Position numbers and translations under genes: made by a program
NCBI RefSeq assembly: GCF_040581485.1
Contig: NC_090128.1
Location: forward strand, 16,070,931-16,134,930
DNA length: 64,000 nucleotides
From: Linepithema humile
Lineage: Eukaryota > Arthropoda > Insecta > Hymenoptera > Formicidae
Direction: 5' to 3'
Notes under the pieces: generated by a model
Seen by the model: only the letters and a program-made list of their open reading frames with translations
Database searches by the model: none
What the model was told of the DNA's origin: nothing
In this document: piece by piece, positions 56,447 through 64,000 of the stretch
How positions within the stretch are numbered: the first letter of the stretch is position 1
How the letters are laid out: every line of letters starts with the position of its first letter

Positions 56447-56940
56447 AAAATTGACTGGAAATTATAAATAATGTTGGAACTAATTTAGTATACATAAAAC
56501 AGAAATATTAAACTTTGAGTTATTTAATTTTATTTATTTTAGACAAATCATACACTAAAGTCTCTAAACAATTGTCACATAAGGCATAGTGATAATTGGT
56601 ATAATTGTATAAATTTTAATTTTACCATACATTCTGTCAAAAAAGCACATGATTCGAGACTTTAGTGTATGATTTGTCTAAAATAATATACCTAAAATAT
56701 GATATAAACATTTTCTTACACTTAATTCTCTGCCCACATTGTGATGTGGATAATTTTGTTGTCAACCATAGCGTTAATTACAGAAGGCGACTTATGCTAT
56801 ATTTTTTTAAATATAAAATTGACTGAGAATTATAAATATTGTTGAAACTAATCTAGGATACTCAGAACAGAAATATTAAACTTTGAGCTATTCAATTTTA
56901 TTTATTTTAGACAAATCATCCACTAAAGTCTCGAATCATG
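56447..56940. repeat. Direct and inverted repeat cluster
   Basis: A block starting AAATTGACTGGAAATTATAA (56447-56572) recurs as a direct copy at 56815-56940. Its end ACAAATCATACACTAAAGTC also occurs inverted near 56657-56682. Probably a MITE with a partial duplication. Confidence 0.65.
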
Positions 56941-57057
56941 TATGAATAATAACTTGCAAAATAAAAAATTTTCAAAGGTGTAGTAGATACTTACTAAGGC
57001 ATTCACATTCACCAACATATCACTTATTTCATTTAATACGAATTTCTAACAAATTTG

Positions 57058-57142
57058 GTCACTCGCACTACACTGCTCTGGATTAATAAGCAGTCTTGAG
57101 TGTGCACCAAAGTTACAAAGCAATGTAGTGCGAGTGACCAAA
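57058..57142. repeat. Short palindrome GGTCACTCGCACTACA
   Basis: GGTCACTCGCACTACACTGC is mirrored by GCAATGTAGTGCGAGTGACC with a loop of about 45 bp. It adjoins the left edge of the nested element. Confidence 0.7.
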
Positions 57143-57404
57143 GAGTGACCCCAATAATCGCCCGATTTGCGGCCCTCAAATTTGGAACCAAATAGTACGC
57201 TAAATGATAGTTTATGATAAGACATTGATCACAGAAAATTTTTACATTGAGCCTACTTTTCGTTTCGAAAGCCTTGTGTCCACGATGCTAGAACTCAATC
57301 CGAGATCTCGGTCCGAGTCCTCGAACAATAATATTTATACTTGGCTGAATATAGTTAGCGTTGTAATCGAGTTACGATTCTTTACGATGATTTTCTGATC
57401 TATG

Positions 57405-57741
57405 TTATAGAAAACTCATATCTTCAAACAACCACCAAGTTGGTTTATAGATATCATCAAGTGATGCACCGCTTGATTTCGAATGTTTTATTTTATTTAG
57501 ATGGTCCAGATATTGTAATCTTAAATTATTAATTTTTTTTTTGCAATTTCAGTTGTTAGTGGTTGTCCTGTTAATTCTTTGTACTGATTACAGATTATCT
57601 GTAAAGCTTGATCTCGTTTCATACGATTATGATAATCAACACTTTTTGTAACATATAAACAAGGATGTTGTTGATATAACATTAATAAAATTTTAACATT
57701 TTCCTTATTATATCCATTTTTTATTATAAAAGAAGTTTTTT
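57405..57741 (-). pseudogene. MADF-domain protein, last exon, frameshifted
   Basis: On the minus strand, after the acceptor ATTTTCAG, the sequence reads NVKILLMLYQQHPCLYVTKS, then VDYHNRMKRDQALQIICNQY. Past a run of ten adenines (frame changes near 57540) it reads NNLRLQYLDHLNKIKHSKSS and GASLDDIYKPTWWLFEDMSFL, then TAA. The LxxLYxxxPxLY, Y-xxx-R, LR-xY and PTWWLFxxMSFL pattern is the MADF DNA-binding domain. The exon lies in the nested palindromic element. Frameshift at a homopolymer could be real decay or a sequence error. Confidence 0.75.
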
Positions 57742-58212
57742 CTGAAAATCAATTTTATATATTATTATACTTTTCTTGAAAAATAATATGTACCATATAT
57801 ATAAGTTATAATATATTTTTAATGTCTAATTTAATCTGCATTAAAACTAATAATAACTACTTATCTAAATCTTATTAATTATTAATCTTATTAATTTATT
57901 TTATTTAAGAATTATATTTCTCTTGTTTTTTCAATTCTATAATTACTTACTAAAATATTATTTATATTGTTCACAGTATCTCGTATCACTATAAGTATCT
58001 TATATTTTGTCTTGACAGATAGTAAAAGAAACTAGTAAAATCTAATAACTCGCAATAACTCGTACCGAAAAATGGGACGCAACGCATTTTTTCGTTTGAG
58101 CTTCTTATTCGAGTTTTGCATCCAAATTCAGTGTGTACATGATCCGAGTTCTAGTAACTTTCCCTTAGTCCGAGATCTCGGACCGAGTTCTAGTATCGTG
58201 GACACAAGGCTG

Positions 58213-59127
58213 AAGATAGACGATGTCAAAGTTGCTAGGTCAGGTGCGGTATCATGACATATCTCACAAGTAAACTTACGGAACTGTCTGTCGGAACTCA
58301 CTGATTTTGATGGGACTTTACACACTTGTAGAACTATGACAAATAATCGACATATATTTTTTTTATATCGGTAAAGGTGCACTCTAAAGGGTGAAAACTA
58401 CCCCTTAGATGTGAGTTTTAGCTAGAATTCGTATAGAATCTGCGTTTGAAAAGATGGTAAAATGGATTTAAGGGGTTTCTGAGGTCACTAATTACGAATC
58501 CGAGGCTAAAATTTCACAATTCAAAATGGCATACATTGACTAATTAACAATTATTAATCGATATGCACAAAAATGATCATTTACACGTTTGCCTAACCTA
58601 ACCTAACTCAAGCAGGGCAGGGGAGAGTTCAATACAGTAATTAACTGACAAACTTGGAATCGGAGAGGAGTTTGTCAGTTTATTAACATATTAGATCTAC
58701 GATTTTCGATTTTGAAATTCTATGTTCAGAGTCGTAATCAGCGATCCCAGAAACGTGTAAATGATCATTTTTGTGCATATCGATTAATAATTGTTAATTA
58801 GTCGATGTCCGCCATTTTGAATTGTGAAATTCTAGCCCCGGATTCGTAATTAGTGACCTCAGAAACCCCTTAAATCCATTTTACCATCTTTTCAAACGCA
58901 GATTCTATACGAATTCTAGCTAAAACTCACATCTAAGGGGTAGTTTTCACCCTTTAGAGTGCACCTTTACCGATATAAAAAAATATATATCGATTATTTG
59001 TCATAGTTCTACAAGTGTGCAAAATCCCATCAAAATCGGTGAGTTCCGACAGACAGTTCCGTAAGTTTACTTGTGAGATATGTCATGATACCGCACCTGA
59101 CCTAGCAACTTTGACATCGCCTATCTT
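58213..59127. mobile_element. Large inner palindrome (about 900 bp)
   Basis: The arms match over about 400 bp: CTAGGTCAGGTGCGGTATCA, ACTTACGGAACTGTCTGTCG, GGTGCACTCTAAAGGGTGAA and AACCCCTTAAATCCATTTTA all recur inverted. The centre contains CAGTAATTAACTGACAAAC and GTTTGTCAGTTTATT. Confidence 0.8.
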
Positions 59128-59189
59128 CGAAATGAAAAGTAGGCTCAATGTAAAAATTTTCTGTGATCAATGGGTTTGTTCGTTTTAGC

Positions 59190-59308
59190 TACACTGGGGC
59201 TGCTCTGGGTCTGCTCTACACAGGATAATACAGGACAGATAAATAGTTTGTCCTGTATTATCTTGTTTAGAGCAGACCCAGAGCTGCCCCAGTGCAGCTA
59301 AAACGAAC
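59190..59308. mobile_element. Hairpin MITE with CTGGGGC arms
   Basis: GCTACACTGGGGCTGCTCTG, then GGTCTGCTCTA and ATAATACAGGACA, are mirrored by TGTCCTGTATTATCTTGTTT, AGAGCAGACCCAGAGCTG and CCCCAGTGCAGC. Confidence 0.78.
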
Positions 59309-59420
59309 AAGCTTAGTGTCTCATCATGAACTATCATTTAGCGTACTATTTGGTTCCAAATTCGAGGGCCGCAAATCGGGCGAAATTTCACCTCTTTTTG
59401 GGGTCACTCTTTGTTAGACC

Positions 59421-61734
59421 GAATTTATTATTATTACTTTTTTATAACACTTTCTGATCTGAAAGGTTATGTAAAAATGTCAAATCGTAAGTGCGCGCCG
59501 TGCGGCTTCTCAGCGCCATCAGCGCAACGTCAGAAATCGGAAACTGGACATTTTAGCTGGACATCCTAGGAAAATGACAATTATTTCAACATTTCGACTT
59601 TGGATTATTATAACTTTTTTTCTACAGCACCTACAGTAAAAACAAGCATACTTTTCTTATGTAATTTGGGTATCCGCTATCGATTGAGCCTATTATCAAC
59701 TCAATCGGCCCAGCCGTTATTGAGATCCGATAATCTCGGCTCGTCTCAACTTTCGGGTTTGCGTAAAGAGACACGGTCGGTTTTGCGCTTGCGTTGCGCG
59801 CTGCGCGTGAACTTGGCGCGAGACACTACCGTGTCTCTTGATGTTAATACATGTTTGACATCCAATGAAAAAGATAGAATAGAAATATATATTTGCGTTA
59901 ATTTGTACCGTTAAATGAAATGTACTCGAAGGCAGGGCAAAATATGGAAGCTGATAAATCGTAAATTTTTTTTAGAAATATTCCGTTAAATAGAATACAG
60001 AAAAATGTACCTTATTACAACACATACTCGCATACATAACATTTAAAAATTCTATACAAAATATATAATAATTACAAATATTGAATTTATTACATTTCAT
60101 ATATAATAAATGTAAAAACCGCTTATGAAATATAAATTGTAATTATAACATTATTGGCAAAAATAATTTTCATAATAATTATTATTATAACGCTTGCAGC
60201 TATACAGCTATCGAACATTATTACATCAGATTCCGTAATCTTAAAAATCCCGGCTAATAATTTTTTTTTTTTTTTTTTTAAATAATTTTCTAAAAAATGT
60301 TTTAAAAATATGAATAAATAAGAAATTTTTTCTCAGAATTTTTCATAAAATAAAATTATAAAAAATTCTTAAAATTTTCTAGGAAATTATGAGATGTTTT
60401 TTCACCAGGGCTGTTTTACCAATTTCTTTAAAATATATTTTACTTTTTTTTGGCTGTGTAAAATGAAAAAATCCTTTTTTGTAATTAAAGTACATATATT
60501 AATACAGTACGGACGGTCGATTTGAAAGGATTTTTTATTCTTCGAAAAATAGAAGGTAAAATAGATCGGTACCTGTTACCTTCTATTTTTCGTACTTTAA
60601 TAACAGAAAAAAATTTTTTATTTTACAAAGCCAAAAAAATCTATTTAAAAGAAATCGGTAAAATAGACGACTCCAAGATTGTTTTAAAATCTTATAACTT
60701 TTATTTGAAACATTTTTTTCAAAAATGCTTTATTTTCGAGATATTTGCTCGTTGCGGGACTTTTGGGACACCATATATGTGTGTGTGTGCATGTGTTTGT
60801 GTGTCAAATTAAGAAAACTATATCTTAGAATAAAATAAATGGTGTATTTAATTAAATTAGCTAATACAATGTGTGTATTATACAAAAAATATATGTATAT
60901 ATCAATTATAATTGTCTTATCAAAATACTTTTTATATTTGTTTGGTTCTGCTGCTATTTACAACCATCTTTTATTTCTACTGATAAAAAGTTAATACTTT
61001 TAAAATAGTTGTGAATATTTTAAAGGCAAGATTGCCCAAAAAATGAATGAAAATCTTATGAGATATTTCCTATTTTAAATTACAAGTTAAGTATCATAAT
61101 ATCAATTCAAGACCAAAAAAATCAATGTTACGATCTATGTCAGTACAACATCAACAATTTGTTAATCAGAGATATTATAATAAATAACTGAAGGAAATAG
61201 GAATTGCTATTTCTATTGATTTTTATCTTGTTTTTGTGCAATTATAATAATAAAAATTCAAAAGCAGAAATATTAACTTAAGAAATATTATTAAACTTTA
61301 TGGAAGATTTTGGATTTTTTCGTCATCTCGGATATTGCTTCAATATCTCGAATCGGTTGATTCACTTGATTTTACTTCACTTAGATCTCTCGCTCAGATG
61401 AGCAAAAAATGTCAAAATCAAAATCTTTTATGTAAAGTATGAAAATTCGTGTACCTCATAATGGCTCACAAAAGTAATTCAATGAGAAATATGCCATTGT
61501 CGCCGCACACACACACACAAAGCGTATCTACCATTTTGCCGTTTAAAATTTGCTAGAAATAGGTAAAATAAAAAAAATATGTTAATAGCAATTCTGCACA
61601 TTAATAAAATATTAATTGCAAATTGTGTTGCGCTTCGAAAATATTCAATTTTGTGAGAGTATATATTTTTATTCATATTTACGTTTTATTCACAGATTTT
61701 ACAATATTTACATTTTACGCAATATATCGTGTAA
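59421..61734. other. Spacer between the nested element and the right-edge gene
   Basis: AT-rich with one GC-richer patch (59690-59850), T-rich runs near 60260 and a decayed family B MITE at 60410-60690. No further gene was recognised. Confidence 0.5.
60410..60690. mobile_element. Family B hairpin MITE, decayed copy
   Basis: Retains CTGTTTTACCAATTTCTTTA, GTAATTAAAGTACATATATT, the central GAAAAATAGAAGGTAAAATA hairpin and AATAGACGACTCCAAGATT. TTAA ends are no longer clear. Confidence 0.75.
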
Positions 61735-64000
61735 ATGCGTACGCGGCTAAGCATGGGTGCGTTCCTTGAAAATCCAATGTTCTTTTTTGTCGACGACGCA
61801 AAACCGATTCTGCCAATCTTCCGACCTCTTGAATACGGTCATTCAGACAAGATCGTGGAATTGATGGATGCCGAATGCGACACGGAGACCACCTTTCCTG
61901 TACATTTTCCACGCGGTTCGTACAAACGGCATTGTAGAGGAGTCGAAAATTTTAGATCGATTCGTAGAAACGCTAAATGGCACAACGAGAGATCAAAAAA
62001 TTTCGCTCGCACAACTTTAAACAATTATAAGGCAAGTAAACACAAAGGTCAATTAAAAGTGTAAAAGTTAATTGTACCATTTAATTTGATATTTGAAATA
62101 TATCTCTCGATTGATTATAGATTCGAAATGGGAATTATAGCGGAGGAAAAGCGTTGCGAAATAATCACAATTATGTCGACGTATACATCGATATAGATTA
62201 CGATTCGGAGGAACCTTATAAGAATTTAGATCTCTCCAAATCCGCTTTCGCCACTAAATACAAAGACGACTACTACACCCAATACGTTGCTTCTCAAAAT
62301 ACAATTGGACATTCTCGGAAAGAACGTTTTGCACAGTATGATTATTCAAGAGATTTCGAATCGCCATTTGCGCGAAGCAATCGCGCACATCAAGGAGAAA
62401 ACACTTTTTCACAAAGATATACTGATAAAGATGAGAGGAATCTTCATGAAATTCACACTGTTGACGTTCAACCGAGACAAACAAAGATTCTCTCGAAAAC
62501 GGATGAAATTTATGATTATGAGGCGGGTGAGTTATTTTTATAAAATATATGAAACTTTAATACTTAAACTTTAAACCTTAATAATCATAGATTTGGAAAA
62601 TTAGATCTTGTTAATGTTAATGAATAAATTTTTAAAAATTTCTTCTCTACGCTTTTATTAATCTATTTTATACGTTAATCTTGTACAGAATTTAGAAAGA
62701 CTCGTAATATGGAACACCAAGATATTTTTTCCGATGCTGTTGATTCCAACGTGCTTCCGAAGAATGATTTCTGGGACTTTGTACCATTGGAAAACGAAGA
62801 AAATCGTGAGGAATTAACGTTTTCAGATCCGGATAGTGTAAAGAACCACAGTGGTTCGCAAAGAATAATGCCGCAAAGAAAAAGATTACATAATTTTAAT
62901 ACGCAGCAAAAACGTGATATTGTCGATTTTGAGAAAGAAGAATCCGAGAATATGCAGCAGAATAACAGCCAAGAAAATTTCTCGCCAAAAACTTGGACTG
63001 GAAGCGCGAGATATCAAAGTAGAAAAAGTGATGCAATGACAGAGACGCCCAAAGTTTTGCAATTGAATATGCAAAACACGAATTCTCCACAAGTTCGACC
63101 TGTAAAAACATTTATCGATGAACAAATCTCGAACACGAGTTCCGCGAAAAAACGTAAGTGTTATAAAATGTAAAGATCTCTTTTATGCCGACTCCGTTGT
63201 GAACATTTAATAAAGTTTGAAGAAGCGCTAGCAGATGTCTTTATAATAACGATATTCCAATTCAAATTTATGTGTTTCACAAACGTTGCATGTTTTCTTA
63301 TTCTTACAATTTTTTATTATCAGGCTAGTTTTTATATGTATATTAAGGTCTAATTAGAGAAGAGAAATAATAAGAAAAGAATATATTTAGAAAATGTATT
63401 AAACTTTTATATTTTAAAAATAATATAGACACGAGGTGTGCTTTTAGAAGAACGCTTTCTATTTATCTGTTAATATTTCTTAGTTAATATTCTTATCACT
63501 TTTAATTTTAACTTTAGTCAAAAGACACGAATAAATGTATTTTACTGATTCATTCCATCATCTTCTGTAAATAATATTTCATCTTCTTTTATAGATTTAA
63601 GCAAGGCAAAGCCACGTTCAGCGATTGAACGAAAAAAGAACATTAGCTCCTCAACAGTTGTGCACAAAAAAGAAACTGTGAATGCTATTTCTGCTCGAAC
63701 AAGTGCTGACGATCGTCGGTATCGCAACAAATTCGTCAATAAGCTTTCCAACAAATTTTCTAATGAAATGGTACGATCGGCAAAAACGTTTAAGCGCATC
63801 GCAGACTCGAAAAGCGACGAGCGAGCGTACAAAGCAAACGAAAGAAATAACACGACTCTTCATCGTGGAAATTTGGGGAGTAGTAAAATCGATCGGAGGA
63901 ATGTGTCTATTTCGCGATCAACACTCGAAGAGGAAGTGGGAAAAACCGAGAGGATATTTTCTTTGAGAATGACAGGTACTCCACTGCGTACAAAAGTAGA
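61735..64000 (+). CDS. Unrecognised polar, probably disordered protein, four exons, partial at right edge
   Basis: Exons 61735-62031, 62121-62526, 62689-63153 and 63595 onward join in one frame with phases 0, 1, 1. The first intron uses a GC donor (AAG/gcaagt). The other introns are GT-AG. The protein starts MRTRLSMGAFLENPMFFFVD. It continues with a basic stretch (GSYKRHCRG, RRNAKWHNERSKNF), an acidic tyrosine-rich stretch (YVDVYIDIDYDSEEPYKNLD) and a long Lys/Ser/Asn/Glu/Gln-rich remainder (SAIERKKNISS, VNKLSNKFSNEMVRSAKTFK). I recognise no domain. Composition suggests a rapidly evolving, disordered or nuclear protein, an inference only. An upstream 5' exon is possible, because an acceptor-like TTTATTCACAG lies at 61685-61695. 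Confidence 0.7.
62032..62120 (+). other. GC-AG intron in the unrecognised gene
   Basis: The donor AAGgcaagt matches the usual strong consensus of GC-AG introns, and the acceptor is ttgattatag. It is the only solution that keeps TTLNNYK in frame with IRNGNYSGGKALRNNHN. Confidence 0.65.

Larger units (their letters stand above)
57143..59420. mobile_element. Nested palindromic element carrying a MADF exon
   Basis: Outer arms GACCCCAATAATCGCCCGAT / AATCGGGCG...GGGGTC and TTTGGAACCAAATAGTACGC are mirrored at 59330-59400. Inside are a second palindrome (58213-59127, with AGGTCAGGTGCGGTATCATG arms), a third hairpin (59190-59305, GGGGCTGCTCTGGGTCTGCT) and a coding remnant (57405-57741). Boundaries are approximate. 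Confidence 0.7.

Overview
This is an AT-rich, intron-rich eukaryotic window carrying four recognisable animal genes and one unrecognised gene. It has very many hairpin-type DNA transposons, a Penelope-like retroelement, long microsatellites and orthodox GT-AG introns. Protein similarity judged by eye and the repeat style point to an insect, most likely an ant or another hymenopteran. The species cannot be fixed from the sequence.

Layout of the genes. On the minus strand, casein kinase I gamma (gilgamesh, gish) occupies 26.7 kb to 0.02 kb. Five coding exons with matching phases are visible. The first (26492-26726, glycine-rich loop) lies 23 kb from the second (3287-3327, VAIK lysine), and the gene runs off the left edge. 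Its GC-rich leader/promoter (26.7-28.7 kb) contains a 340-bp GAC/GTC triplet array. On the plus strand follows the three-exon MICOS subunit Mic10 (31824-33186). It converges on the four-exon minus-strand gene for the penta-EF-hand protein ALG-2/PDCD6 (35540-41686), whose last intron carries a 4.5-kb TTAA-flanked element. The five-exon minus-strand ALG5 gene (dolichyl-phosphate glucosyltransferase, 43514-45047) is next. At the right edge an unrecognised, polar, probably disordered multi-exon protein is encoded on the plus strand (61735 to beyond 64000).

Mobile DNA dominates the rest. PIF/Harbinger-type hairpin MITEs (TTA/TAA target sites) crowd 29.1-31.3 kb and 45.2-46.6 kb, the latter around a broken Harbinger transposase start. 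A TTAA-flanked hairpin family has three full copies and one decayed copy. One full copy has been split by a hAT-type MITE with an 8-bp target duplication. At 47573-51848 a Mutator-like fold-back element with a 9-bp target duplication encloses a 5'-truncated Penelope-like element (reverse transcriptase, GIY-YIG nuclease, hammerhead-like motif). At 52278-54330 a mariner/Tc1-type element has about 570-bp inverted repeats that include the end of its own transposase gene, which carries one premature TGA. A nested palindromic element at 57.1-59.4 kb contains a frameshifted MADF-domain exon.

The least explained structure is at 36766-38705. It is a higher-order satellite of 133-bp units, each made of three about 44-bp monomers. 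Every monomer can fold as a short hairpin whose arms appear to change together (GTCAG/CTGAC versus GCCAG/CTGGC), and the array sits inside the TTAA-flanked element in the ALG-2 intron. The genes are unrelated housekeeping loci and do not form a pathway.
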